Shown here one piece after another: positions 20,004 to 29,967 of a stretch of 64,000 nucleotides of DNA. The notes beneath the pieces are model-generated. The model saw only the letters and a list, made by a program, of their open reading frames with translations, did no database searches and was not told the DNA's origin. The stretch is from an uncultured SAR86 cluster bacterium. Lineage in GTDB: Bacteria; Pseudomonadota; Gammaproteobacteria; Magnimaribacterales; D2472. Position numbers and translations under genes: made by a program. The stretch spans positions 277,938-341,937 of the forward strand of contig CAJIYI010000001.1 in assembly GCA_905181595.1 (NCBI GenBank). Direction: 5' to 3'. The stretch's first letter is position 1, and each line of letters begins with the position of its first letter.

Positions 20004-20936
20004 TTGTCAGGGCACTCGTATAGCCTACAAGACCTAGCCTCAGAGGTTAATGGAAGGCTAGTAGGTGAGCCAACTACTGAAATTTATTCCATTTCAACCA
20101 TACAAAATGCATCCTCTGGATGCATTTCTTTTTTAGCGAACCCAAAATATAAAAAGTTTCTCTCAGACACCCAAGCCTCTGCTGTAATTATTAGCCCGGA
20201 GAATGAGTCTGACTTGAGAGGCTCAGGAATTATTGTAGATGATCCTTATGCCGCTTATGCAATCATATCTTCTATGTTTGTCATTTTTAAAAATCCCTAT
20301 GAAGATATGGTGAAGAGCTTTGCCGTCCATGAATCCTCGATCATTGATGATTCAGCAATTCTTGGTCCTAATGTTTACATCGGGCCTAATTGCATCATAG
20401 GAGCTAACTCAATTATTCATGCAAATTGCTCTTTAGTCATGAACGTAGAGATAGGGAAAAACTCCATAATACATCCCAATAGTGTCTTAGGTTCTGATGG
20501 TTTTGGTTATGCTCCAAGCCATCCAGGCTATGTAAAAATTGAGCAACTTGGAAAGTTGATTGTAGGTAATTCCGTTGAGATAGGAGCTAGCTGCACAATT
20601 GACAGAGGGGCGATTGATCATACGGAGATTCATGATGGCGTAAAGCTCGATAATCAGGTTCATATTGCTCACAATGTTATCTTGGGAAAAAATTCAGCCA
20701 TAGCTGCATCATGTGCAATAGCGGGATCAACTGTTATAGGTAAAAATTTACAAATGGGTGGTTTATCTGGAATTCTAGGACACCTTGAAATTTGTGATAA
20801 TGTTCTAATCGGTGCTCATACTTTGATCACAAAAAATATAACTGATCCAGGTGATTATGTCGGTATAATGCCCGCCCAAGAGAAAAAAGACTGGGCCAAA
20901 TCATCAGTCTTTATAAAAAAAAGGAATGATAAATGA
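20004..20936 (+). CDS. lpxD: UDP-3-O-acyl-glucosamine N-acyltransferase
   Basis: LpxD adds the second 3-hydroxyacyl chain in lipid A synthesis. The 310-residue protein has an N-terminal uridine-binding domain followed by left-handed beta-helix hexapeptide repeats (about residues 105-260: SAILGPNVYIGPNCIIG, IHPNSVLGSDGFGYA, and on) with the catalytic His in VKLDNQVHIAHNVILG. The start is TTG at 20004, 2 bp after skp. It overlaps fabZ by 4 bp. Confidence 0.96.
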   Translation: MSGHSYSLQDLASEVNGRLVGEPTTEIYSISTIQNASSGCISFLANPKYKKFLSDTQASAVIISPENESDLRGSGIIVDDPYAAYAIISSMFVIFKNPYEDMVKSFAVHESSIIDDSAILGPNVYIGPNCIIGANSIIHANCSLVMNVEIGKNSIIHPNSVLGSDGFGYAPSHPGYVKIEQLGKLIVGNSVEIGASCTIDRGAIDHTEIHDGVKLDNQVHIAHNVILGKNSAIAASCAIAGSTVIGKNLQMGGLSGILGHLEICDNVLIGAHTLITKNITDPGDYVGIMPAQEKKDWAKSSVFIKKRNDK

Positions 20937-21373
20937 ACCATGATTTTTCAGAGATTCTAAAGCATCTTCCTCACAGATACCCTTTTTTATTTGTTGATAA
21001 AATTGTCTCTGTTGAGCTGGGCAATACCATTCATGCTCAAAAAAATGTTTCCATTAATGAAGACTTTTTTAACGGACATTTTCCCAATAAACCAGTCATG
21101 CCAGGCGTCTTAATTATTGAAGCAATGGCTCAAGCAGCTGGTATCCTTGGCTTTATGACCATGGAAAAGACTCCAGAAGAGGGCAGCATTTATTACTTTG
21201 CAGGAGTGGATAAAGTCAGATTCAAGCGTCCAGTTCAGCCTGGTGAAATTATTAATCTTCATGCGACAATTCGATCTGAGAAAAGAGGTATTTGGAAATT
21301 TGATTGTTCCGCCGATGTTGATGGTAATAAGGTATGCGAAGCAACAATTTTGTGCGCTGATCGTGAAAAGTAA
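20933..21373 (+). CDS. fabZ: 3-hydroxyacyl-[ACP] dehydratase FabZ
   Basis: FabZ dehydrates 3-hydroxyacyl-ACP in fatty acid synthesis. The 146-residue hot-dog fold protein has LPHRYPFLFVDKI near the start and the active-site stretch FNGHFPNKPVMPGVLIIEAM with the catalytic His and Glu. It sits inside the lpxD-fabZ-lpxA-lpxB group, where it competes with LpxA for 3-hydroxyacyl-ACP. Confidence 0.98.
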   Translation: MNHDFSEILKHLPHRYPFLFVDKIVSVELGNTIHAQKNVSINEDFFNGHFPNKPVMPGVLIIEAMAQAAGILGFMTMEKTPEEGSIYYFAGVDKVRFKRPVQPGEIINLHATIRSEKRGIWKFDCSADVDGNKVCEATILCADREK

Positions 21374-21379
21374 AATAAA

Positions 21380-22145
21380 ATGAATTCAGTTATTGATCCA
21401 TCTGCGAATATACATGAGTCTGTAAAAATTGGACCTTTTTGCATGATAGGTCCAAATGTTACTATCGGACCAAACTGTATATTGCACTCACATGTGGTCA
21501 TCAAAGGCCGCACTACGATTGATGAAGATAATATTTTTTACCAATTCTCAACCATTGGTGAAGATACACCTGATAAGAAATATGCTGGCGAGGATACTTC
21601 CTTGGAAATAGGTAAAGCAAATATTTTCCGAGAAGGAGTGACGGTTCATAGGGGGACTATTCAAGACAAGCACAAGACTGTTATTGGAAGTGGTAATTTA
21701 TTGATGGCATATTCACATGTTGGCCACGATTGCGAAGTTGGAGATAACAATGTTTTTGCTAATACAGCTGGTCTTGCTGGGCACGTCAAACTCGGTAATC
21801 AACGTCACTTTAGGTGCGGTTACATTAATTCATCAGTTCTGTCATATTGGTGATTTTTCATTTACAGGTCTAAATACTATTATCACAATGGATGTCCCAG
21901 CCTTTGTTAAGGTTGCGGCGAATCCAGCAAGGCCAATTGGATTAAATTCAATTGGAATGCAGCGCAATAATTTTGATGTTGATACGATTAATTTAATCAA
22001 GAAAGCCTATAGAATTATTTATCGCAAAGGTTATTCATTAGAAGATGCAGTTAAACAATTGCATGCTTTAAATAGCCAAGCCAATCCAGCGCTGAATACA
22101 TTTATTGATTCTATTGAAAACTCTCAAAGAGGCTTACTGCGATAG
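21380..22145 (+). CDS. lpxA: UDP-N-acetylglucosamine acyltransferase (one-base frame break near 21801)
   Basis: LpxA is the first enzyme of lipid A synthesis. Hexapeptide repeats begin right away (SVKIGPFCMIGPNVTIGPNC), with the catalytic His region MAYSHVGHDC and a C-terminal helical domain (RPIGLNSIGMQRNNF). The frame set at the start ends at 21853. The correct frame resumes as NVTLGAVTLIHQF one base out. Deleting the C in AATCAACG gives KLGNNVTLGAVTLIHQF, which aligns gap-free with E. coli LpxA and yields 254 residues. This is probably an insertion error. Confidence 0.93.
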
Positions 22146-23267
22146 GTGTCCAGCAAAAAGTTAAAGATAGGCATCATTGCTGCTGAGCACTCAGGAGATA
22201 GATTGGGTGCAAATCTTCTTAGATCCTTAAAAAATCTTGATGAAGTTGAGATTTTTGGTTTGGGTGGGCCGGAAGTGAACTCCATTGGTATTTCTACTCC
22301 GGATGGAGTGAATCACCAAGATTTACAAGTAATGGGGCTAGTGGATCCTTTGCTTAAGCTACCAAAATTACTCTCCATTAGAAAAAAACTCTTCACACTC
22401 TTTTCAAATCAAAAGATTGATATTTTTATTGGTGTTGATTCTCCTGACTTCAATATGTTTTTCCATAAAAAATTAAATGGTCTTGGTATTAAAACTGTGC
22501 AAGTGGTCAGTCCTTCCGTTTGGGGCTGGAGAGAAAATCGAATTAAAGCCATTGGCTCATACATCGATTTAACAATGTGTTTATTTCAATTTGAGCATGA
22601 TTATTATTTAAAAAAAGGGATGAATAGCTTTTTTTTAGGACATCCATTTAGTCACTTGAAGCCAAGTGCCTCAAAAGACGTATTAGAAAAATATGAATTA
22701 AATAGCTCACAAGATTTTATATGCATCTTGCCTGGCAGCAGAAAAAGTGAGATTCTGCATATGATGCCAATTTTTATCCAGGCTGCTGAAAGAATTTTTG
22801 CCTCAAATCCCAGTGCATTTTTTTTAATTCCGGCAGCTAACGATGAGCTCAAAGCATTAATTCAAAATACCCTTGACCAGACCCTACTTAACTATCAACT
22901 AACCTCCTCAACAGCTAAGGATTATTTAAGCGTATCAAAGGTATCGATTGTGACATCAGGGACGGCATCTCTTGAGGCTGCAGTTCTTGGCTCCCTGCCA
23001 ATTATTTGTTACAAAACTAACCCGTTTAATTATGCGGTTTTAAGCAGGATGATTAAAACTCCATTTATTGGCTTGCCTAACCTTCTTTTGCAGCAGCCTC
23101 TATTTCCTGAGCTTGTTCAGCATGAGCTAACTCCTGAAGCAATTGTGCATCATTATCAAAATTTATCTTTAGACCCTCTTCAGTATCAATCCCAGTTAGA
23201 GGAGATGAATGCAGCGATGCATGGAGAAGGCTTTGAGGAAGCAGCTCGTTTGCTCTTGTCCCTTTGA
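22146..23267 (+). CDS. lpxB: Lipid-A-disaccharide synthase
   Basis: LpxB joins UDP-2,3-diacylglucosamine and lipid X into the lipid A disaccharide. It is a GT19 glycosyltransferase of 373 residues with AAEHSGDRLGANLL, DIFIGVDSPDFN, VVSPSVWGWRENR and LPGSRKSEI. The GTG start at 22146 immediately follows the lpxA stop. It overlaps rnhB by 4 bp. Confidence 0.97.
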   Translation: MSSKKLKIGIIAAEHSGDRLGANLLRSLKNLDEVEIFGLGGPEVNSIGISTPDGVNHQDLQVMGLVDPLLKLPKLLSIRKKLFTLFSNQKIDIFIGVDSPDFNMFFHKKLNGLGIKTVQVVSPSVWGWRENRIKAIGSYIDLTMCLFQFEHDYYLKKGMNSFFLGHPFSHLKPSASKDVLEKYELNSSQDFICILPGSRKSEILHMMPIFIQAAERIFASNPSAFFLIPAANDELKALIQNTLDQTLLNYQLTSSTAKDYLSVSKVSIVTSGTASLEAAVLGSLPIICYKTNPFNYAVLSRMIKTPFIGLPNLLLQQPLFPELVQHELTPEAIVHHYQNLSLDPLQYQSQLEEMNAAMHGEGFEEAARLLLSL

Positions 23268-23806
23268 TCATAGCTGGTGTGGACGAGGTTGGACGAGGTT
23301 GTTTAGCTGGACCAGTAACAGCCGCCGCCGTAATACTTCATCACCCAATCTCAGGCCTTACAGACTCGAAGAAGCTTTCAGCAAAGAAGAGGACGCAACT
23401 CTCAGCAATTATTCAGCAAGATGCATCATTCAGCTTTGGGCACGTTCAAAATGATGAAATTGATAAAATTAATATCCATCAAGCTACATTGAAGGCCATG
23501 CAAGAGGCTATAATAAATTTACCCATTACTCCTGATTTAGTTTATGTTGATGGAAAATTTATCCCAAATGTTGAGATGAATTGTGAGGCAGTGATTGGCG
23601 GTGATATGTTAATTTCCGAGATATCAGCTGCTTCTATTATTGCCAAGGTTTATAGAGATGAGATCATGACAGAACTTGATAAAAAATTTCCAGTTTACGG
23701 ATTTGCCAATAATAAAGGCTATGGCACGGCTCAACATTTAGCTGCACTAAAAAAATCAGGATACACAAACTTTCATAGACTTTCCTTTAAAGGAGTCATT
23801 GTTTAA
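23264..23806 (+). CDS. rnhB: Ribonuclease HII
   Basis: RNase HII removes ribonucleotides and RNA from RNA/DNA hybrids. The 180-residue protein shows the catalytic DEDD pattern: GVDEVGRGCLAGP (Asp and Glu), DSKKLS, VYVDGKF and the late Asp in IAKVYRDEIM. TTG at 23264 is the start, 4 bp inside the lpxB end. The stop TAA overlaps the dnaE ATG. The order lpxB-rnhB-dnaE is as in E. coli. Confidence 0.97.
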   Translation: MIIAGVDEVGRGCLAGPVTAAAVILHHPISGLTDSKKLSAKKRTQLSAIIQQDASFSFGHVQNDEIDKINIHQATLKAMQEAIINLPITPDLVYVDGKFIPNVEMNCEAVIGGDMLISEISAASIIAKVYRDEIMTELDKKFPVYGFANNKGYGTAQHLAALKKSGYTNFHRLSFKGVIV

Positions 23807-26800
23807 TGATGAAGCCTTCATTTGTTCATCTGCGGGTTTCTTCTGAATATAGTATTTCTAGAGGCCTATTAAGGATTAATGAAATTATCGAAAGAGCTGT
23901 AAAGCTTAAGATGCCAGCTGTTGCATTAACAGACCTAAACAATATGTTTGGAATGGTTAAATTTTTTAAGAAAGCAGAAAGCGCAGGCATTAAACCTATA
24001 GCTGGTACTATTCTCAATCTTAACCCTGAGGATGGTTTTGAGGGAGAAATACTGTGTCTTGCAAAAAATAATGCAGGACTTAAAACCTTAATGGGATTAA
24101 TTTCAACGGCTCAGTTACAACAAAAAAATGGAAAAATAACGCTTTCATTCGAAGAGCTACTAGGTTGTGTAGGTAATGTCATTATTATTGCCGGGGGAAG
24201 CAATTCCCATATTTTTCAATTATCAAAACATCAGAAATTAACAGAATTAGAGCAAGAGCTCAAAAAATTTCAACGAGCTTTTGGCGAAGATTTTTGCATT
24301 GAATTACAGAAAGTTGGGAAAGAGTATGAGGAAGAATTCATTCAAACCATATTGCCGCTGGCTTCAGCCTTAAATATCCCAGTTTTAGCTACAAATGACG
24401 CTATGTTTTTGCAGCAAGAGGACTTTGATATACATGAGACGAAAGTTTGCATTAATACCGGCAAGACTCTTAATGACCCGAATAGAGAAAAGCTGTATAC
24501 CTCAGAGCAGTTTTATAAATCATCAACGGAGATGACCAATTTATTTGAAGAGTATGGTGCTAATACTTTAATATCAAATACTTTTCATATTGCGCAAAAA
24601 TGTAATGCTTCTTTTGTAACAGATCAATATTTCTTGCCTGAATATCCTGTTCCAGAAAAACATGACTTTAATTCGTTTCTTTCTGAGCTCTCTAATCTCA
24701 AATTACAGGAAATCATCAGCTCTTATAGCCCAAGCGAACAAACTAAATATCAAGAACGCCTTGATTACGAATTAAAACAAATTCATGCAACAGGATTTTC
24801 TAGTTATTTCTTAATAGTTGCAGATTTTATCCAGTGGTCCAAAGACAATGATGTCCCAGTGGGTCCAGGCAGAGGCTCAGGCGCAGGCTCACTTGTTGCG
24901 TTTGCATTAGGAATTACCGCTTTAGACCCAATTGAGCATAACCTTCTTTTCGAGAGATTTATTAACCCTGAAAGAATTTCAATGCCTGACTTTGATATTG
25001 ATTTTTGCATGGATAAACGAGACATGGTTATTGACTATGTTGGCCAAAAGTATGGAAAGAATGCTGTATCTCAAATTGCAACATTTGGTACCATGGCAGC
25101 AAGGGCAGTTGTTCGGGATGTGGCCAGGGCACTAGGAAAGCCATATGCCCTCGGTGATAGGATCTCAAAAATGATTCCCTTTATTCCTGGAATGACATTA
25201 GACAAGGCTATTTCTTCACAGCCCATTTTTAAAAAAATGATTCAGGATGAAGCTGAAGTTTCTGAGATCATTGATTTAGCTTTTAAGCTTGAAGGAATAG
25301 CAAGAAATGTTGGAAAGCATGCCGGCGGAATTGTTATTGCTCCTGGATCCATTGCAGATTTTTGCCCAACGTATTTTGATCCGCAGTCTGATTCTACGAT
25401 GACGCAATTTGATAAGGATGATGTGGAAACTATTGGCTTAGTTAAGTTCGACTTTTTAGGTCTCAGAACTTTAACTGTTATTGATCGAGCAATTAAAACA
25501 ATCAATGAACATTTGCTTTCTGAAAGTAAGGCTCCGTTGGATCTATATTCCTTATCTCTCGATGATCCAAAAGTATTTGAGTTACTTGCTTCAGGGCGAA
25601 CAACTGCTGTATTCCAACTAGAATCAACTGGCATGCGTGAGTTAATTAGAAGATTGCAGCCAACTAAATTTGAAGAAATTGTGGCCTTGCTTGCACTCTA
25701 TAGACCAGGCCCCCTTGAATCAGGCATGCATGATGAATTCGTTGATAGAAAGCACGGGAAGAGCAAAGTAACTTATCCTCATGAATTATTGGCTCCAGTG
25801 CTCTCAGAGACTTATGGAGTGATTCTTTATCAGGAACAGGTGATGCAGGCTGCACAGGTACTAGCAGGGTACTCTTTGGGTCAAGCAGATATTTTGCGAC
25901 GCGCAATGGGCAAAAAGAAAATTGAAGAAATGGAGCAGCAACGCCAGATCTTTGTAGATGGATGCGCTGCCAATGACATCAAAAAAATAACCGCAGAAAA
26001 AATCTTTGACTTAATTGAAAAGTTTGCAGGCTATGGGTTCAACAAATCTCACTCAGCAGCTTATGCGATGCTTTCATATCAAACAGCTTACTTAAAAACA
26101 TATTTTCCTGAACACTTTATGGCGGCGGTCCTATCTACTGAATTAGGTAACACCGATAAAATTAATACTTTGATTAATGAATGCAAAGAATTAAAAATTA
26201 ACGTTTTAACCCCCAATATTGAAACAAGCAATAAGTTCTTTAATGTGAATGAGGATCTTGCAATTAAATATGGTTTAGGGGCTATCAAGGGAGTAGCTGA
26301 CTCATTTATTGATCATGTTTTAGAGGTCAGAAAAAAACAGTCCTTTAAAGATCTCTTTGATTTTACAAAAAAAGTAAACGTTCGTTTGGGTGGCAAGAAA
26401 TCTATCGAGGCTTTAACCAAGGCAGGGGCATTTGACGAGCTTGCTCCTTCTAGATCTGTGGCTCTGGCTTGTATGGAGGATATGGTAAGAGAGGGGCAAA
26501 AGAACAGCACGCAGATTGCTGGTACATCAGATTTATTTGCTTCGATGGAAGAAACATTTGATCCATATGCAAAATATGTCAATGTGAAAGAGCTATCTCA
26601 AGAAGATTTATTGAATCATGAGAGAGATGCATTAGGTTTTTATTTTTCAGGCCACCCAGTTAAAGCTATTGAAGGAATTATCAGTGGATTGCGCTCTCAT
26701 ACTATTGGAGAGATAGCTGATCAAATGAACAGAGTAAAGATAGTTGGGTTGCTGAATTCATTTAGACAAATTAGAGATCGTTCTAACAAACAGGTTGCTT

Positions 26801-27258
26801 TTATAAGTTTTGATGATGGAACTGGGACAATGGAAGGGATTGTTAGCACTGATGTTTTAGAAAAAAATCACTTACTGTTAAAAACAAATTCTATTTTAGT
26901 GTTTGCTGGTTCAGTTGAGAAAGATGACTATCGCTCAAAAGAACTTAACCGCAGAATGTATAAAATGAAAGTTGGAAATGTGACCTCTCTTGAAGGTCAG
27001 ATGAGCCAAGGGAATAAGATAATGCTCATAGACGCTCGAGAACTCACAAATGATTCTATTCAGGGCGCTATGACAGACCTTAAAGGATTAAATGGTGGTT
27101 TTTGGCAAGCAGGGCATTGTAAAGTTCATTTAAAAATATCCCATAATGGCTCAGAAGCTATAATAGAATTAGGAAATGAATACCAGTTGATCCCCTCCAC
27201 TGATAACATTAAATTATTGAAAGGGTTATTTGGCGACGGAACAATTACTATAAATTAA
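23806..27258 (+). CDS. dnaE: DNA polymerase III alpha subunit
   Basis: DnaE is the replicative polymerase. The 1150-residue protein begins with a PHP domain (FVHLRVSSEYSISRG). The C-family polymerase core carries the catalytic PDFDIDF (Asp395, Asp397 and Asp399) and GPGRGSGAGSL, then the tandem HhH and OB-fold region (KIVGLLNSFRQIRDRS). The first PHP His residues are partly replaced (SEYS where an HSDYS-type motif is usual), so PHP nuclease activity is unlikely, as in E. coli. The length is close to E. coli (1160). Confidence 0.99.
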   Translation: MMKPSFVHLRVSSEYSISRGLLRINEIIERAVKLKMPAVALTDLNNMFGMVKFFKKAESAGIKPIAGTILNLNPEDGFEGEILCLAKNNAGLKTLMGLISTAQLQQKNGKITLSFEELLGCVGNVIIIAGGSNSHIFQLSKHQKLTELEQELKKFQRAFGEDFCIELQKVGKEYEEEFIQTILPLASALNIPVLATNDAMFLQQEDFDIHETKVCINTGKTLNDPNREKLYTSEQFYKSSTEMTNLFEEYGANTLISNTFHIAQKCNASFVTDQYFLPEYPVPEKHDFNSFLSELSNLKLQEIISSYSPSEQTKYQERLDYELKQIHATGFSSYFLIVADFIQWSKDNDVPVGPGRGSGAGSLVAFALGITALDPIEHNLLFERFINPERISMPDFDIDFCMDKRDMVIDYVGQKYGKNAVSQIATFGTMAARAVVRDVARALGKPYALGDRISKMIPFIPGMTLDKAISSQPIFKKMIQDEAEVSEIIDLAFKLEGIARNVGKHAGGIVIAPGSIADFCPTYFDPQSDSTMTQFDKDDVETIGLVKFDFLGLRTLTVIDRAIKTINEHLLSESKAPLDLYSLSLDDPKVFELLASGRTTAVFQLESTGMRELIRRLQPTKFEEIVALLALYRPGPLESGMHDEFVDRKHGKSKVTYPHELLAPVLSETYGVILYQEQVMQAAQVLAGYSLGQADILRRAMGKKKIEEMEQQRQIFVDGCAANDIKKITAEKIFDLIEKFAGYGFNKSHSAAYAMLSYQTAYLKTYFPEHFMAAVLSTELGNTDKINTLINECKELKINVLTPNIETSNKFFNVNEDLAIKYGLGAIKGVADSFIDHVLEVRKKQSFKDLFDFTKKVNVRLGGKKSIEALTKAGAFDELAPSRSVALACMEDMVREGQKNSTQIAGTSDLFASMEETFDPYAKYVNVKELSQEDLLNHERDALGFYFSGHPVKAIEGIISGLRSHTIGEIADQMNRVKIVGLLNSFRQIRDRSNKQVAFISFDDGTGTMEGIVSTDVLEKNHLLLKTNSILVFAGSVEKDDYRSKELNRRMYKMKVGNVTSLEGQMSQGNKIMLIDARELTNDSIQGAMTDLKGLNGGFWQAGHCKVHLKISHNGSEAIIELGNEYQLIPSTDNIKLLKGLFGDGTITIN

Positions 27259-27260
27259 CA

Positions 27261-28205
27261 ATGAGCATCACGATTTTAGATTTTGAAAAACCAATAGCAG
27301 AAGTCTCAAGTAAGATTGAGGCTCTTCAGTTAGCAGCTTCAGATAATCCCGAGCTCCTTCCTCAAATTGATAAACTAAAGACCCAGGAAATTAGCTTAAG
27401 AAAGAAAATCTATTCAAAACTTACAACATGGCAAAAGGTCCAGGTTGCGAGACACCCCAATCGACCTCACACACTTGATTTTATTGAACGAATTTTTGAT
27501 GAATTCGAAGAGCTCCATGGTGATCGTCAGTTTGGTGATGATGCTGCCCTGGTTGGTGGCATAGCTAAGCTTGAAGGCATGCCTGTAATGATTATTGGTC
27601 ACGAAAAGGGCAGAGGAACTGATGAGAAGGTCAGAAGAAACTTTGGAATGCCTCAGCCTGAAGGGTATCGGAAAGCAAAGCGCTTAATGCAGTTAGCAGC
27701 AAGATTTGATATGCCTGTTATCACCTTTATAGATACAGCTGGAGCTTATCCTGGGGTTGAAGGAGAAGAGAGAGGTCAAAGTGAGGCAATTGCAACAAAT
27801 TTAGCTCTTATGTCGAGCTTAGATACTAAAATTCTTGTTGTTGTTACTGGCGAAGGAGGTTCTGGAGGTGCTTTAGCTCTAGGCGTGGGTGATCACGTAG
27901 CTATATTAGAATATGGCACGTATTCCGTTGCTTCACCTGAAGCTTGCGCATCAATAGTATGGAGAGATTCAGATAAAGCAGCTGATGCCGCCGCCGCAAT
28001 GAAAGTAGGGGCTTCAGACCTAATTAAAATTGGAATTGTGGATGAAATTATTCTAGAGCCAACAGGTGGAGCACATCAAAATTTTGATGAAACATCTTCC
28101 AATATCAAAACATCTTTATTAAAAAATATTGCTGAACTATCTAAGCTAAGCCAAGAGGAGCTATTATCCAGACGATATAATCGCCTGCTTAGCATTGGTG
28201 CCTAA
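27261..28205 (+). CDS. accA: Acetyl-CoA carboxylase carboxyltransferase subunit alpha
   Basis: AccA together with AccD transfers the carboxyl group from biotin to acetyl-CoA. The 314-residue crotonase-like protein carries GHEKGRGTDEKVRRNFGMP, ITFIDTAGAYPGVEGEERGQ and VVTGEGGSGGALALGVGD, the standard CoA and biotin segments. It follows dnaE after 2 bp, the same order as in E. coli. AccD is not in the window. Confidence 0.98.
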   Translation: MSITILDFEKPIAEVSSKIEALQLAASDNPELLPQIDKLKTQEISLRKKIYSKLTTWQKVQVARHPNRPHTLDFIERIFDEFEELHGDRQFGDDAALVGGIAKLEGMPVMIIGHEKGRGTDEKVRRNFGMPQPEGYRKAKRLMQLAARFDMPVITFIDTAGAYPGVEGEERGQSEAIATNLALMSSLDTKILVVVTGEGGSGGALALGVGDHVAILEYGTYSVASPEACASIVWRDSDKAADAAAAMKVGASDLIKIGIVDEIILEPTGGAHQNFDETSSNIKTSLLKNIAELSKLSQEELLSRRYNRLLSIGA

Positions 28206-28207
28206 TT

Positions 28208-29173
28208 TTGCTCGACTCCAAAACTTTTTTTCATTTAATTGATCCTACTAAAAATATTATCGTTGCTTATAGTGGAGGTGGCGATTCAACAGCTTTATTA
28301 AATTATTGCTATGAGCTGAAACAAGACAATCATCTCAAAGGATCCTTATCTGCTATCCATGTTAACCATTCAATCAGCCCCCATGCCGATTCATGGGTAA
28401 TGCACTGTAAGAAATTTTGTTCCGAAAGAGATATTCCTCTGATTTGTGAGTCTATAAAAGTAGATGGAAAAAAATCAGGATTGGAATCAGCTGCTAGGCA
28501 GGGAAGGTATGAGGTGTTTAAACAAAATATATCCTCAAGCGATCAATTACTATTAGCTCATCATGCAGATGATGTGGCAGAAACCTTAATGTTTCGATTG
28601 TTCAGAGGCACTGGAATTGATGGCCTTAGCGGCCCAATAAAGAGTCGTAAGTTAGGAGAGGGTATATTGCTGAGACCCTGGCTAGATTATTCAAAATCAA
28701 TTCTTGTTAGTTACTTAGTTGATAGAGAACTTCATTATATTGAAGATGAGAGCAATGCCTCTAACAATCAAGATAGAAATTTTATTCGTAACGAAATTTT
28801 ACCTCTTGTTTCCAAGAGATGGCCAAATGCGAACTCTCAAATCCAACAAACATCTTCAATTATTGCTCAGCACTTAGATGTTCATGAAAAATTAATATAT
28901 GCCCAATTTCCAGATACTTTGTTTGAACCCAGCCTAAGCATTGATTCCATTAAAAGTCTTGATGAAGCAATGTGCAATGAAGTCATAAGGCATTGGATTA
29001 AGAATAATAATGTTGCTGTTCCTAATAAGAAAATTCTTCAAGAAATCACTAAAGCCTTTATCCATGCTCAGCCTTCAACCAAGACACTGGTGGAATGGTC
29101 GCGAGCAGACAAGGCTCAGAGTGGAGGAGTCCTTACATTTGAAGATGGCGATTTGATCATAAATAATAAATAA
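28208..29173 (+). CDS. tilS: tRNA(Ile)-lysidine synthase TilS (short form)
   Basis: TilS converts C34 of the CAU-anticodon tRNA-Ile to lysidine using ATP and lysine. The PP-loop SGGGDS is at residues 22-27, followed by LLAHHADDVAETLMFRLFRGTG. At 321 residues it lacks most of the C-terminal tRNA-binding domains of the E. coli form (432 aa), like other short TilS proteins. The TTG start at 28208 lies 2 bp after accA, again matching the E. coli neighbours. Confidence 0.93.
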   Translation: MLDSKTFFHLIDPTKNIIVAYSGGGDSTALLNYCYELKQDNHLKGSLSAIHVNHSISPHADSWVMHCKKFCSERDIPLICESIKVDGKKSGLESAARQGRYEVFKQNISSSDQLLLAHHADDVAETLMFRLFRGTGIDGLSGPIKSRKLGEGILLRPWLDYSKSILVSYLVDRELHYIEDESNASNNQDRNFIRNEILPLVSKRWPNANSQIQQTSSIIAQHLDVHEKLIYAQFPDTLFEPSLSIDSIKSLDEAMCNEVIRHWIKNNNVAVPNKKILQEITKAFIHAQPSTKTLVEWSRADKAQSGGVLTFEDGDLIINNK

Positions 29174-29193
29174 TAGGTAACCGGAGAAAAAAT

Positions 29194-29967
29194 ATGAGCT
29201 ATCAGACTTTAACTTTAGAAACAGATAATCATGTCGCTAAGATCACATTAAATCGTCCCGAGATGATGAATGCATTTAGCGAGCAATTAATTTGGGATAT
29301 GGGTGAAGCAACCAAGGCGGTCAAAGACGACTCTCAAATTCGTATTCTTGTTATTACTGGTGAGGGTAGAGGATTTACTGCTGGAGCTGATCTTAGTGAG
29401 AGAGATGCATCCTGGACTGATACGAAAGATGCTTTGGAGAGAGGTTACTATCCCTTTATAAAAAATATTATTGATATGCCTAAGCCGGTTATTGGCTCTA
29501 TTAATGGAGCTGCAGCTGGCATTGGCGCAGCAGTGGCGATGGCTTGTGATTTAAGAATCATGGCCAAAGAGGCATACATTATGTCTGTATTTAGCAATAT
29601 AGCCCTTGTCCCTGATGGAGGTTTAAGCTTTCTGTTAACTCGAGAAATTGGCTACAGTCGCGCTTTAGAGTATGCAATAGAAGCCAAGAAAATATCAGCA
29701 GACGAGTGCTTAAATCTTGGAATAGCAAACAAAGTTGTTGCGCTAGATCATTTGAAAGAAGCCACAATGGAGTGGGCTCATCACTTGTCTAAAAGATCCC
29801 CACAAGCATTAGCTAACACCAAGAAATTAATGAGGCAGGCAGTAACACAATCTTATGACGAGGTATTTGCTGAAGAAGCTAATATTCAACAATCAATTTT
29901 TGGCAACGAAGAGAATCTTGAGGGCGTGACAGCCTTTTTTGAAAAAAGAGAACCTAATTTTAAGTAA
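29194..29967 (+). CDS. Enoyl-CoA hydratase/isomerase family protein (PaaG-like)
   Basis: This is a 257-residue crotonase-fold protein acting on acyl-CoA esters. The oxyanion-hole segments are GRGFTAGADLS and GSINGAAAGIGAAVAM. The catalytic position reads NIALVPDGGLSF, with Asp where classic hydratases have Glu, as in PaaG-type isomerases, so isomerase activity is as likely as hydration. A clear ribosome site (CCGGAGAA) precedes the ATG. The stop overlaps the leuA stop on the other strand by 8 bp (TTAAGTAA). The exact substrate is unknown. Confidence 0.85.
   Translation: MSYQTLTLETDNHVAKITLNRPEMMNAFSEQLIWDMGEATKAVKDDSQIRILVITGEGRGFTAGADLSERDASWTDTKDALERGYYPFIKNIIDMPKPVIGSINGAAAGIGAAVAMACDLRIMAKEAYIMSVFSNIALVPDGGLSFLLTREIGYSRALEYAIEAKKISADECLNLGIANKVVALDHLKEATMEWAHHLSKRSPQALANTKKLMRQAVTQSYDEVFAEEANIQQSIFGNEENLEGVTAFFEKREPNFK

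Noticed and set aside
15342-22145. Programmed ribosomal frameshifting in dxr, bamA and lpxA
   Set aside because: No slippery heptamer with a downstream structure was seen, and three such events in core genes are less likely than sequence errors.
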